Notes under the pieces: generated by a model
Databases searched by the model: none
What the model was told of the DNA's origin: nothing
The model's input: the letters and a program-made list of their open reading frames with translations, nothing else
DNA from: Roseiterribacter gracilis
GTDB taxonomy: Bacteria; Pseudomonadota; Alphaproteobacteria; BOG-932; Roseiterribacteraceae
Reading direction: 5' to 3'
Assembly: GCA_018332375.1 (NCBI GenBank)
Contig: BOPV01000001.1
Span: 2,914,001 to 2,978,000 of the forward strand
DNA: 64,000 nucleotides
Program-made: the position numbers and the translations under genes
Part shown: positions 36,388 to 44,701 of the stretch, one piece after another
How positions within the stretch are numbered: the first letter of the stretch is position 1
How the letters are laid out: every line of letters begins with the position of its first letter

Positions 36388-37220
36388 GCGAGCCCGATCG
36401 CGCCTGGGCTGCAACACATCTCGCGGCGCTAGCGGATTCAGACGGCACGCGTCTCGATCTCGGCGAAGCGGCGTTGGCCTTTGCCGCGTTGGATCGCGAG
36501 GTCGATCTGGCGCCCTACCGTCGCCATCTGGCGCAGCTGGCCGCCGAGTTCGATCATGCGCTGCATGCTGGCGGCGGCACGCTGCAAGACGGGCTCGACG
36601 CGTTGCGTGCGGTGCTGGTCGAACGCCACGGCTATGAAGGCGACCGCGAAAGCTACGACAATCTCGACAATGCCGATCTGACGCGCGTGATCGACCGGCG
36701 TCGCGGCCTCCCGGTCGCGCTTGGCATTTTGTGGCTGCACACGGCGCGCAGCGCTGGCTGGGACGGGTACGGGTTGGCCTTTCCGGGCCATTTCCTCATC
36801 CGCATCGCGCGGTCCGGCGACGAATCCGTGTTGCTGGATCCGTTTGCGTCGGGGCGCCGTCTTGAGACCGCCGAATTGCGCTCGCTGCTGAAATCGATCT
36901 CGGGCGCCCAGGCCGAGCTGCAGCCGGAATATTACGCACCGGTCGACGACCGCGCGGTGCTGCTGCGGCTGCAGAACAATATAAAAAGTCGTCTCATCCA
37001 GGCTGGCGAAATGCAGCGCGCGACCGACATTCTTCGACGCATGACGCGGATCGCCCCCGATCACCCCGAATTGTGGTTCGAGCTCGCGACGCTCTGCGCC
37101 GAAGCCGGCCAGATGCAGGACGCGATTGCAGCGGCCGGGCGGCACGCGCAACTTGCGCCCGTCGCGGTGCGCAGCAAGGCTGACGCGTTGCTGCAGCAAC
37201 TCAAACAAAGGCTGAATTGA
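36384..37220 (+). CDS. SirB1/transglutaminase-like protein with TPR-like tail
   Basis: The 278-residue product matches the SirB1 family. The N-terminal helices are followed by DNADLTRVIDRRRGLPVALGILWLH and FPGHFLIRI, the transglutaminase-like core without a clear catalytic cysteine in place. A C-terminal tetratricopeptide-like repeat region follows (about 190-278). The biochemical function is not known. It is coupled to the BON gene by an ATGA overlap and precedes gshB. Confidence 0.8.
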   Translation: MSEPDRAWAATHLAALADSDGTRLDLGEAALAFAALDREVDLAPYRRHLAQLAAEFDHALHAGGGTLQDGLDALRAVLVERHGYEGDRESYDNLDNADLTRVIDRRRGLPVALGILWLHTARSAGWDGYGLAFPGHFLIRIARSGDESVLLDPFASGRRLETAELRSLLKSISGAQAELQPEYYAPVDDRAVLLRLQNNIKSRLIQAGEMQRATDILRRMTRIAPDHPELWFELATLCAEAGQMQDAIAAAGRHAQLAPVAVRSKADALLQQLKQRLN

Positions 37221-37233
37221 TCGCGAAGCGATC

Positions 37234-37259
37234 ATCCCCGCCCCCGCTTTCGCGGGGAT
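37234..37259. terminator. GC-rich hairpin before gshB
   Basis: Perfect 8-base arms (37234-37241 and 37252-37259) flank a 10-base loop. A further GCGGGGAT copy lies about 15 bases on. It sits in the 68-base gap between the SirB1-like gene and gshB. This kind of GC hairpin repeat is dispersed in many alphaproteobacterial genomes and may also act as a transcription terminator or RNA stabiliser. Confidence 0.5.
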
Positions 37260-37288
37260 AAACTCCGGCGGGGATCCAGGAGAAACAC

Positions 37289-38239
37289 ATGAGTCTCACC
37301 GTCGCATTGCAGATGGATCCGATCGAGTCGATCGATATCGACAAGGACTCCAGCTTCATGATGGCGCTCGAAGCCGAGCGTCGCGGCCACGAGGTCTTCC
37401 ACTATCTGCCGCGGCATCTGCGTTTCGACGAGGGCAAGGTGCAAGCGATTGCGCGGCGCATGTCGGTGCGGCGCGAACGCGGCAATCATTTCACTTTGGG
37501 CGAAGCGAAGACGGTCGAACTGACCGACTTCGACGTCATTCTGATGCGCCAGGATCCGCCGTTCGACATGGCCTACATCACCGCGACGCACGTGCTGGAG
37601 CATGTCGCGGACAAGGTGTTGATCGTCAACGACCCGGCCGAAGTGCGCAACGCGCCCGAGAAATTGTTCGTCACCCATTTCCCCGACTTGATGCCGCCGA
37701 CGATGATCACGTCGGACAAGGACGCGATCGTCGAATTTCGCGCCCGGCACAAAGACGTCGTGGTGAAGCCGCTGTTCGGCAATGGCGGCAGCGGCGTGTT
37801 TCACTTGAAGCCCGATGACGAAAATCTCGGCGCGCTGCTCGAGACTTTCACCATCCTCTATCGCGAGCCGGTGATCGTGCAGCGTTATCTGCCCGAGATC
37901 CGCCAAGGCGACAAACGCATCATTCTGGTCGAAGGAAATCCTGTCGGCGCAGTCAGCCGCATCCCGCAGGCCGGCGAAGCGCGCGCCAATTTCCATGCCG
38001 GCGGCGCTGCGCAGAGGACGACGCTGACCAAGCGCGAGCAGGATATCTGCGCCGCGATCGGTCCGACCTTGCGTGAAAAAGGCCTGGTCTTCGTCGGCAT
38101 CGACGTGATCGGCGACTATCTGACCGAGATCAACGTCACCTCGCCGACCGGCATTCAGGAGATCAATCGTCTCGACAACGTGCAGATCGAACGCACGTTG
38201 TGGGACGCGATTGAGGCCCGCCACGCAGCGCGCAACTAG
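37289..38239 (+). CDS. gshB: Glutathione synthetase
   Basis: GshB joins gamma-glutamylcysteine and glycine with ATP. The 316-residue ATP-grasp enzyme opens with VALQMDPIESIDIDKDSSFM and has RQDPPFDMAYI, VVKPLFGNGGSGVF, the Mg/ATP block GDKRIILVEG and a C-terminal INVTSPTGIQEINRL. All are family-typical. Its place after yraN and BON genes is conserved in alphaproteobacteria, normally followed by comM. Confidence 0.97.
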   Translation: MSLTVALQMDPIESIDIDKDSSFMMALEAERRGHEVFHYLPRHLRFDEGKVQAIARRMSVRRERGNHFTLGEAKTVELTDFDVILMRQDPPFDMAYITATHVLEHVADKVLIVNDPAEVRNAPEKLFVTHFPDLMPPTMITSDKDAIVEFRARHKDVVVKPLFGNGGSGVFHLKPDDENLGALLETFTILYREPVIVQRYLPEIRQGDKRIILVEGNPVGAVSRIPQAGEARANFHAGGAAQRTTLTKREQDICAAIGPTLREKGLVFVGIDVIGDYLTEINVTSPTGIQEINRLDNVQIERTLWDAIEARHAARN

Positions 38240-38322
38240 TACGGACTTGCGCACGCTTCGGACGAAGGTGGCTGCATTGCAATCAATAGCCTTTCCGAGC
38301 GTGCTGCACATACGCTAGGCAG

Positions 38323-38343
38323 AAACCTCGTTCGAGGAGGTTT
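38323..38343 (+). promoter_or_regulatory. Small hairpin that can hide the ribosome-binding site of the MATE gene
   Basis: Seven-base arms (38323-38329 and 38337-38343) flank a 7-base loop, ending three bases before the ATG. The right arm contains the GAGG of the Shine-Dalgarno sequence, so the stem would block translation start. Whether it switches is unknown. Confidence 0.45.
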
Positions 38344-38346
38344 CCG

Positions 38347-39786
38347 ATGCAGATGCCGCGGTCTCCGGACGCGGCCGCCGGAACCAAGCCTGGCCGCATT
38401 CCGTCAGCACGTATTCCGGTCGCACAACATGTGCGCGAGACGGTTCGTCTCGCCGCACCGTTGGCGATCGCACAGATCGCGCAGATCGCCATGGCGGCGA
38501 CCGACACGATTTTGCTCGGCCGCTTGTCGAGCGACGCGTTGGCCGCCGGCGGTCTCAGCGCGAACATCTATTTCATGCTGAACATCATGCTGGCAGGCAT
38601 CGTCACCGCCTGCGCGGTGCTGGTCAGCCAGGCGCGCGGGGCCAAACTCGAAGAACGCGTGCCCGTCGTCTATTGGTCGACCTTGCTGCTCAGCCTGCTG
38701 CTGGCGGTGCCGTCCTTTGCCATTCTGTCGTCGATCGGCCCGTTGCTGCGCGCACTCGACGAGCCACCGACCCTGGTCGCGAATGTCGAGCTGTATCTGT
38801 CGGTGCTGCGCTGGGGCGTGCCCGCGACGCTGATCTCGAACGGGCTGATGCGTTCGTTCCTGCCGGCGCTGGAGAAGCCGCATCTGATCACCGCCGTCTC
38901 GCTGTCGGCCGTGGGTCTGAACGGTCTGCTGAACTACGCGCTGATCTATGGCGCCTGGGGCTTTCCGCAGCTGGGGCTGATCGGTTCGGCGACCGCGACC
39001 TTGACCACCATCGTCGGCAGCGCGTTGGCGTTGCTGGTGATCGTGCACACCAAGAAAAGTACACGGCGCTGGATTCATCCGGTGCGCGCGCAGCTCAAAA
39101 TCGTGTGGGAGTTGCTGCGCGTCGGCCTACCGATTTCGGTGACCTACGGCGTCGAGCTGGCGTTGTTTCTCGCTGCCGGCTTGATGATTGCGATGTTCGG
39201 CACGTTCGCATCGGCGGCACACCAGATGGTGCTGAACGCGGCGTCGATCACCTTCATGGTGCCGATGTCGATCGGCCAGGCCGCCAATGTGCGAGTCGGT
39301 TATTGGATCGGCGCGGGCAAAGGTGACGAGGCGCGTCGCGCCGGGTTCGTGGCGACGGGCATCGGCGCGTTGTTCATGAGCTGCACCGCGTTGGTCATGC
39401 TGACCGTCCCGCAAGCGATCGTGTCGGTCTATCTCGACGTGCACGATCCCGCCAACGCGGCCACGGTCGCGACGGCGCTGGGCCTGCTTGTCTTCGCGGC
39501 CTTGTTCCAGGTTGCGGACGGCGTACAGGTGATCGCGTTCGGTGCGCTGCGCGGATTGAAAGACACCAAAGTACCGATGCTGATCGCCAGCGTCGGCTAT
39601 TGGGGAATCGGCTTTGTCGTCGCTTGGGCGCTGGCGTTCCGTTTCGACTATGGGCCGTCGGGCATCTGGGCTGGCTTGTTCATCGGCCTGTTCGTCGTCG
39701 CCATCGCGATGATCTTGCGCTTCGCGCGCGAAACGCGGCCGGGCGCACCGACCTTGGTGCGGGCAATGGCGCAAGCACGCAAATGA
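38347..39786 (+). CDS. MATE family multidrug/metabolite efflux transporter
   Basis: The 479-residue membrane protein has twelve predicted helices in two related halves and the MATE start motif (LAIAQIAQIAMAATDTILLGRL). GLNGLLNYALIYG closes the first half; an ADGVQVIAFGALRGLKDTK segment closes the second. It would export cationic drugs or metabolites using a Na+ or H+ gradient. ATG 38347 is preceded by GAGGAGG. The stop overlaps the ATG of the GNAT gene (ATGA). Confidence 0.93.
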   Translation: MQMPRSPDAAAGTKPGRIPSARIPVAQHVRETVRLAAPLAIAQIAQIAMAATDTILLGRLSSDALAAGGLSANIYFMLNIMLAGIVTACAVLVSQARGAKLEERVPVVYWSTLLLSLLLAVPSFAILSSIGPLLRALDEPPTLVANVELYLSVLRWGVPATLISNGLMRSFLPALEKPHLITAVSLSAVGLNGLLNYALIYGAWGFPQLGLIGSATATLTTIVGSALALLVIVHTKKSTRRWIHPVRAQLKIVWELLRVGLPISVTYGVELALFLAAGLMIAMFGTFASAAHQMVLNAASITFMVPMSIGQAANVRVGYWIGAGKGDEARRAGFVATGIGALFMSCTALVMLTVPQAIVSVYLDVHDPANAATVATALGLLVFAALFQVADGVQVIAFGALRGLKDTKVPMLIASVGYWGIGFVVAWALAFRFDYGPSGIWAGLFIGLFVVAIAMILRFARETRPGAPTLVRAMAQARK

Positions 39787-40547
39787 CGGCGCGCATGCAG
39801 CCGTCATTGCGCGACTTGGCCTTGTTTGAAGAGCGTCTGGCGTTCCTCGCCGGCCAACGCGAGGCGCTGCATCGCCATCCCGACCGGATCGAAATCGTGG
39901 CCGACCGGCCCGAACTGGCGACGGTGATTCCGCTGGCCGACATTGGGCTCAATCCGGGCTGGTCGTCGGTCACGTTGCTGCCGTGGGTCGCGCTGAATTG
40001 GGATGACGATTTGCGCGCGGCGGGATTTGAACGCACCGAGCGGATGGCGTTCATGGAACGGCCGATCGAGCAAACGATCGCGGTGCGCGACGTTCCGGAT
40101 CTGACGATCGAGCGCGTCGCCGACGAGGCCGGCGCCGACGCATTCGCGACCATCCAGGCCGAATGTTTTCCGATTCCGAGCGAGCCCGACCCGGCCCGCC
40201 GCCTTCTCTATTTCCGCACGCGCGTGCTGCGCGCGATGAACCAGCAAGGCGCCATCTATCTGCTGGCGCGCGTCGATGGCGAAGTGCGCGCGATCACGAT
40301 GGTGCAAATCGCAGCTGGCGTCGCCGGAGTCTATCTGGTCGGCACGAAAGCAAGCGCACGCGGCCAGGGGCTTGCGACGGTGCTGTTGCGCGAAGCGCAG
40401 CGTCTTGCTGCCGACGCAGGCTGTAGCGCGCTAAAGCTGCAGGCCAATGCCGACGGCGCTGCGTACGGCATCTATACCCGCGCGGGCTTCGTCGAGCGGT
40501 TCCAGACGACGATCTGGCGCAAGCGGCCCACGACGCCCGATAGCTGA
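39783..40547 (+). CDS. GNAT family N-acetyltransferase next to comM
   Basis: The 254-residue product has an N-terminal non-GNAT part (about residues 1-115) and a C-terminal GNAT domain. The latter shows the acetyl-CoA-binding VGTKASARGQGLATVLLREA and the closing AAYGIYTRAGFVERF. The substrate is unknown. It is coupled to the MATE gene. Its last 69 coding bases are part of the 134-bp direct repeat that recurs at 41434. Confidence 0.87.
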   Translation: MTARMQPSLRDLALFEERLAFLAGQREALHRHPDRIEIVADRPELATVIPLADIGLNPGWSSVTLLPWVALNWDDDLRAAGFERTERMAFMERPIEQTIAVRDVPDLTIERVADEAGADAFATIQAECFPIPSEPDPARRLLYFRTRVLRAMNQQGAIYLLARVDGEVRAITMVQIAAGVAGVYLVGTKASARGQGLATVLLREAQRLAADAGCSALKLQANADGAAYGIYTRAGFVERFQTTIWRKRPTTPDS

Positions 40548-40612
40548 TCGCTTCGGCGACATGCAGCCGGCGCACCGCGTCGGCGCCTTCGAGATCCGCG
40601 ACCGTGCGCGCG
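40479..40612. repeat. 134-bp direct repeat, left copy
   Basis: This copy holds the 3' end of the GNAT gene and 65 bases of the 3' end of comM. It matches 41434-41567 at 133 of 134 positions. The single difference (C at 40529, T at 41484) removes the comM stop codon on the minus strand. The left copy joins the intact GNAT gene; the right copy joins the comM remnant. Confidence 0.92.
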
Positions 40613-40728
40613 CGCGCAATTAGCTCGTCCGCCTGTTCGGCCAGGACGGCTACACCGCGCCTATGGACTTCAGAAGGGTGGGAACATAAAGTGAACATCT
40701 ATGCGGGAGTCAAGGACGGGAGAGCAGC

Positions 40729-41301
40729 ATGGCCACGCAGATGACGCTCAAGCTGGAAGGCGCTCTCGTGAAGCTCGAACTCGACAAGGATTCCGCAAAG
40801 GATCTGGTCAAGGCGGCCGGCATGTCGTCGCGCGCCCAGGCCGAGACGGCGCTCACCTGGATACGGCGTGGCTTTCGTCTCCGTGTCGAAAAAGGCTGGG
40901 GCACGAACGGAGTGGCGCGCAACGACGAGCCCGTCCGCACGCTCATGCTGGAGCTGACCAGCGACGACATCGTCGAGCTTGATCGCGCGCGTGCAGAAGG
41001 CGCGCACGGAAGCGATCAGCGCGCGGTGCTTCTGGAACTGATGTACAACGGCAGCCTCTGGGAATGGGAAGGCTGCGAGGAAGACGAACGCGGCGAACAG
41101 TTCATCGTCGACGTCACGGCGGCCCGCGCCGCGCTCGAACGCCAAGCGTCGTGGCCGGAACAGTACGAAGCCGCGCTCGACGATCTAGCGTCACTTGAAG
41201 CGAGCGCTGGTTTTGAACCGATCGGTTTGGTCGTTCGCCGGTCGCTTCGGGAAGCCGTGCAAGAAGTGAAGCACGGCGTAGCGCAAGAAGACGCAGCATA
41301 G
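40729..41301 (+). CDS. Orphan 190-residue protein inside the duplicated-junction insert
   Basis: I do not recognise this protein. It is highly charged, with acidic residues dominant in the second half. It has no signal peptide or membrane helix. The N terminus (MATQMTLKLEGALVKLELDK) and a Trp-containing region near residue 120 (GSLWEWEGCEEDE) are its most distinctive parts. A good GGGAGAG ribosome-binding site precedes ATG 40729. It is the only gene in the 821 bases between the two 134-bp repeats, so it is a cargo gene. Any function, including defence, would be guesswork. Confidence 0.7.
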   Translation: MATQMTLKLEGALVKLELDKDSAKDLVKAAGMSSRAQAETALTWIRRGFRLRVEKGWGTNGVARNDEPVRTLMLELTSDDIVELDRARAEGAHGSDQRAVLLELMYNGSLWEWEGCEEDERGEQFIVDVTAARAALERQASWPEQYEAALDDLASLEASAGFEPIGLVVRRSLREAVQEVKHGVAQEDAA

Positions 41302-41323
41302 CGTTCTGCGCTTTGAAGAACGC
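41301..41323 (+). terminator. Hairpin at the end of the orphan gene
   Basis: Perfect 7-base arms (41301-41307 and 41317-41323) flank a 9-base loop, starting at the last base of the stop codon. No U-tract follows, so termination is tentative. The rest of the gap up to 41433 holds no gene that I can support. Confidence 0.4.
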
Positions 41324-41433
41324 GCGGCCGCTAATCCGAAGAATCGTCGACGTGTTGTTCGAGAAACCTCGAGAACATGTGTCGAGCTATTAGCGCTGCA
41401 ACGCTCACGCCAACAAACCCCAAAACGATATCG

Positions 41434-41567
41434 CGCGCGGGCTTCGTCGAGCGGTTCCAGACGACGATCTGGCGCAAGCGGCCTACGACGCCCGATAGCT
41501 GATCGCTTCGGCGACATGCAGCCGGCGCACCGCGTCGGCGCCTTCGAGATCCGCGACCGTGCGCGCG
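41434..41567. repeat. 134-bp direct repeat, right copy
   Basis: This copy runs from the end of the insert into comM. Its first part repeats the last 69 coding bases of the GNAT gene out of context. Its second part is the genuine 3' end of comM with an intact stop codon. Both breakpoints fall in short CG-alternating runs. Confidence 0.92.
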
Positions 41568-42391
41568 ACGCGCAACACACGGCGATAGGCGCGCGCGGAG
41601 AAGTGGAATCGTTCGGCCGCTTCATCCAGCAAGACACGACCGGCTTCATCGGGTGCGCAGGCGCGATCGAGCGCGTCACCGTCAGCTTCGGCGTTGGTGG
41701 CGCCATCGCGGCCCCAACGTAGCGCTTGTACGTCGCGCGCTTTTGCGACGCGTGCTGCAACGATCGCGCTGCTTTCGCCGCGCGGTGTGCGCGACAATGA
41801 ACTGGCAGCGACGGTCGGTGTTTCGACGGTGAGATCGATCCGGTCGAGCAACGGCCCCGAGATCCTTCCTTGATAGTCCTGGGCGCATTTGGGCGCTTTC
41901 GAACAAGCGCGCATCGCGTCGGAGATCCAGCCGCAGCGGCACGGATTCATCGCCGCGACCAACTGAAACCGTGCTGGATAGGTCACGTGGCTATGCACGC
42001 GCGCCACCACCGCCTGCCCGCTTTCGATCGGTTGGCGCAGTGCTTCCAGCGCGCTGCGTTGAAACTCGGGCAGCTCATCGAGAAACAGCACGCCGCGATG
42101 GGCCAGCGAAACTTCGCCCGGTCGCGCGCGCGCACCGCCGCCGATCAGTGCCGGCATCGACGCAGAATGATGTGGCGCGCGGAACGGCCGGTTGCGCACC
42201 AGACCGCCATCGGGCAATGCGCCAGCCAGCGAATGAATCATCGATGCTTCCAGCGCTTCGCCGGGCGTCAGCGGCGGCAGCAATCCCGGCAGCCGCGCCG
42301 CGAGCATCGATTTGCCCGCTCCCGGTGGGCCAATAAAAAGAATGTTGTGACCTATACGCCCTGGAGACAGCGCGCGGGGCGTATAGGTCAC
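41483..42391 (-). pseudogene. comM: 5'-truncated comM (YifB family Mg-chelatase-like AAA ATPase)
   Basis: ComM is a helicase that extends strand exchange during natural transformation. Full proteins are about 500 residues with an N-terminal Lon-like domain. Here only about 290 native residues remain: Walker A GPPGAGKS, LFLDELPEF Walker B, the NPCRCG zinc/arginine region, and the C-terminal part up to AISYRAS. The native sequence stops just before GHNILFIGPPG (about 42352). The few codons upstream to a GTG at 42391 belong to the island junction. The ATPase core is complete but the missing N-terminal half makes normal function very unlikely. The 5' part may lie beyond the other end of the island. 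Confidence 0.88.
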
Positions 42392-42423
42392 AACGACAAG
42401 GTCGTGTGCCCTATACGCCCTGG
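42344..42423. other. Island/comM junction: palindrome plus third repeat copy (candidate attachment site)
   Basis: Perfect 18-base arms (42344-42361 and 42377-42394) flank a 15-base spacer. Half of each arm is the comM codons for Gly-His-Asn (GGTCACAAC). A third, direct copy with one mismatch in 19 bases lies at 42405-42423. Inverted core sites with a spare copy are what a tyrosine-recombinase end would look like. That is inference from structure and from the recombinases at the far end of the window. Confidence 0.6.
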
Positions 42424-42580
42424 CTCCCGACGTAGGCCTACGGCGGCGCGCGCCAAGGTAACGTTCCGACCCGAGGGGCAGGACTCGTCAATTCGTGCCC
42501 CGACTACCACCTTGCGATCTCGCCATCGGAAGGCTTATCCGTTAACCAGTGGAACTTACACGGTTTTCCGGGTGTCGGCT

Positions 42581-42607
42581 GTCAGAAAGCGTGCTACCGC
42601 TTCTGAC
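42581..42607. promoter_or_regulatory. Inverted-repeat operator at the DUF6088 start codon
   Basis: Arms GTCAGAAAGCG and CGCTTCTGAC (10 pairs with one bulged A) end one base before ATG 42608. AbiEi-type antitoxins repress their own promoter through inverted repeats, so this is a reasonable autoregulation site for the following gene. Confidence 0.5.
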
Positions 42608-43216
42608 ATGGAGACCGCCGTGACCTCTACTTCGAAGCGGATTTGGGCGTACGCCAAGTCGCTGCCGCCCGGCACCCCCATCGTTCCGGCCGAACTCGAA
42701 CAGTTCGGCTCTCGGAGCGCCGTAGATCAGGCGTTGTCGCGCTTGGCCCGCAGCGGCGAGCTGCTGCGCCCGGCGCGGGGGGTCTACGTACGTCCCAAGA
42801 AATCCCGCTTCGGATCGGTTCCGCCTCGTGCGGAAACGCTGGTCCTGCGTCTCGCGAAGAAACGAGGCGAGATCGTTGCCAGCCACGGCGCTGCCGCGGC
42901 GAACGCGCTCGGCCTGACGACGCAGGTCCCCGTGCGCCCAGTCTTCCTTACGAGCGGCAAGAGCAAGAGGCTGAAGCTCGGGCTGCAGGAAGTCGAGTTG
43001 CGCCACGCGCCTGGCTGGCTCCTTTCGCTTCCGGAAGAGCCGGCCGGTCGGGCATTGCGCGCGCTCGCTTGGATGTCGCCCGAACAGGCCGAGGCGGCTG
43101 CGGCGATGATCGCGCAGACACTCCAGGAAGGTCAGCGGCAGAAGCTGCGCAAGGTGATGCCGAGACTTCCGCCTCGGGTCGCGCAGAAGGTGTCGAAAGC
43201 CATCCGTGGCGGATGA
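42608..43216 (+). CDS. DUF6088 protein (AbiEi-like antitoxin/regulator)
   Basis: The 202-residue product has a winged-helix N terminus (GSRSAVDQALSRLARSGELLRPARGVYVRPK) and a C-terminal domain with GEIVASHGAAAANALGL, typical of DUF6088/AbiEi-type proteins. In AbiE type IV systems such a protein is antitoxin and repressor of a nucleotidyl-transferase toxin. The stop overlaps the ATG of the next gene (ATGA), the spacing of a toxin-antitoxin pair, but the partner is not AbiEii-like. It is the first gene of the island after the junction. Confidence 0.78.
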   Translation: METAVTSTSKRIWAYAKSLPPGTPIVPAELEQFGSRSAVDQALSRLARSGELLRPARGVYVRPKKSRFGSVPPRAETLVLRLAKKRGEIVASHGAAAANALGLTTQVPVRPVFLTSGKSKRLKLGLQEVELRHAPGWLLSLPEEPAGRALRALAWMSPEQAEAAAAMIAQTLQEGQRQKLRKVMPRLPPRVAQKVSKAIRGG

Positions 43217-44658
43217 GTTCTTCGGCTGTCGCCGTGAGTGCAAAGCGACACTCTGCAGGTAGCCGCAGCCGAACTGGGCCGCCCGCCAGGCCGACGATAC
43301 CGGCTGGGGGTTCCCACGTTGACATCAAAATTAGCAGGTACGATAACAGTCGAGTGATCGACGCTTCCGCCCTGCACTTCCTCAAATCCGTCGCTGGCGA
43401 CAGCGCGTCGGAAGTGCTGCGCCGCCGCCACGAAGATGTCGCGGCTGCCCGGCGGGTCGTCGAATTGGCGAACGGCTACGGCGCGATCGACCATATCCGC
43501 CAAGCGCAACAGCGCGCGCGGGAGATGTACGACCACATCGCTCAACCAGCATCCGACGCGGCCCGACGTATCCACGAAGTCCACGCATCCGTAGATTCGG
43601 TGAGTACGCGCCTTGCCAGTCTGAGCGCGCAAGACGGCCTGTCTGCGAGCGAACGCTACAACAGGTCGTTCGGGCTCAGTGCGGTCGACCGGTTGATGGA
43701 ACAGCAACGCCAAGTCGAACGCGCAATTTATGGCGGCCTTCAGCCTTGGCATTTCGACATGTACGCCGGGCAGGCCGAGACTCAGCGCCACATGACGAGC
43801 TGGATCGGTGGCTGCAGCTTCCGTGGCGACTGGTGGGCCGAACTGGCGGCACGCAGCGGCAATAACGCCGGAAGCGTGTTGGGTGATGTTGGCGCTGCGT
43901 TCTCGGAATATGCAGCGACCCGCAATGCGCTGGCGCACGACCACGATGGTCGGATGCGGGCGGCCGCTCTCGCGCTCGAGAAAGTGCGGCCGCCGCCGGA
44001 TGTCTATGCCGATTTGCTCGGCTCCGGGCGCGTCCCGCAGAAAAGCCTATTCGCGATCGGCCACGAGTTTGCACATTTCGCGCTCGATCGGCAGCTCGCG
44101 TCGCTCTCCGCCCGCGCTCCGGAAACACTGACGCTGCGTGATCGCGCACGGTTGATCGAGCTCCGCTTGCTGCGCGCAGTCACTCGCGCGTTCGAAGAGC
44201 AGCTTCGCTCGATTGCGAAGGGCGCGTTCTCGACCGCGGCCTTCGCCTACTCCGTCACCCAGCGCGTGCGCAGGGTTTGGCGCGCGATCGTTCGTTTTAT
44301 AGGCGTCCGGTTTGAAGACCGGCTGCCGACGCTGTTCTCGATGATCCGCAGCTTCGCACTGCGGACCGGCAACCCTCCGCCTGTCGACCGGAAACTCGCG
44401 GCTTCTGCCGCTGAAGTTCTTCGGACCGACAGTGTTGAGGTTTCCAATGTCAGATTTTTCGCGCGGCCGACGTGGCCGCAAATCCGCGCTCGACATCGCG
44501 GAAGAACGCGTGCGGGCCACGCTGGCCGCGGCGCGTTCGCTGCAGTTCGTTCGCCTCTCCGCGTCGAAGGGCGAATTGTACCGTTTGCTGGATCACGGGC
44601 TGCACCGCTACGGCGTGCATATCGGCCGGCGGACGTTCATTACGTTCACGTGGGATAA
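43213..44658 (+). CDS. Unknown partner of the DUF6088 gene
   Basis: The frame gives 481 residues. I do not recognise it. It is mostly helical and basic, with coiled-coil-like segments (about residues 60-125), a Trp/Tyr-rich centre (GGLQPWHFDMYAG; SFRGDWWAELAAR) and RNALAHDHDGR. The last 70 or so residues overlap the next gene and are Arg-rich in the manner of an out-of-frame read. The true end may have been lost to a frameshift, or the overlap is real. ATG 43213 is coupled to DUF6088; GTG 43354, next to a good promoter, is an alternative start. Confidence 0.55.
   Translation: MSSSAVAVSAKRHSAGSRSRTGPPARPTIPAGGSHVDIKISRYDNSRVIDASALHFLKSVAGDSASEVLRRRHEDVAAARRVVELANGYGAIDHIRQAQQRAREMYDHIAQPASDAARRIHEVHASVDSVSTRLASLSAQDGLSASERYNRSFGLSAVDRLMEQQRQVERAIYGGLQPWHFDMYAGQAETQRHMTSWIGGCSFRGDWWAELAARSGNNAGSVLGDVGAAFSEYAATRNALAHDHDGRMRAAALALEKVRPPPDVYADLLGSGRVPQKSLFAIGHEFAHFALDRQLASLSARAPETLTLRDRARLIELRLLRAVTRAFEEQLRSIAKGAFSTAAFAYSVTQRVRRVWRAIVRFIGVRFEDRLPTLFSMIRSFALRTGNPPPVDRKLAASAAEVLRTDSVEVSNVRFFARPTWPQIRARHRGRTRAGHAGRGAFAAVRSPLRVEGRIVPFAGSRAAPLRRAYRPADVHYVHVG
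43319..43347 (+). promoter_or_regulatory. Sigma-70-like promoter inside the 5' part of the unknown partner gene
   Basis: A perfect TTGACA (43319-43324) is followed after 17 bases by GATAAC (43342-43347). Transcription would start near 43354, exactly at an in-frame GTG, so the message would be leaderless. This could uncouple the partner from its DUF6088 regulator. Confidence 0.45.
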
Positions 44659-44701
44659 GTTCCGTGGTGCGATCGACATCGACCGTGAGCGTATCGACTG
44701 A
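44447..44701 (+). CDS. Small basic protein, unknown (84 residues)
   Basis: The product starts MSDFSRGRRGRKSALDIAEE and ends with FRGAIDIDRERID. A basic N terminus is followed by a helix and a compact GVHIGRRTFITFTWDKF segment that could bind nucleic acid. ATG 44447 has GAGG nine bases upstream. It lies wholly within or after the 3' overlap with the previous frame and overlaps the start of the HTH gene by 17 bases. I do not recognise a family; it does not look like RelE/HigB toxins. Confidence 0.6.
   Translation: MSDFSRGRRGRKSALDIAEERVRATLAAARSLQFVRLSASKGELYRLLDHGLHRYGVHIGRRTFITFTWDKFRGAIDIDRERID

Noticed and set aside
41483..42391. comM as an intact 302-residue gene
   Set aside because: About 200 N-terminal residues are missing and the codons before Gly-His-Asn come from the junction.
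44432..44446. Five-codon upstream extension of the 84-residue protein
   Set aside because: ATG 44447 has the correctly spaced GAGG motif; the earlier TTG has none.
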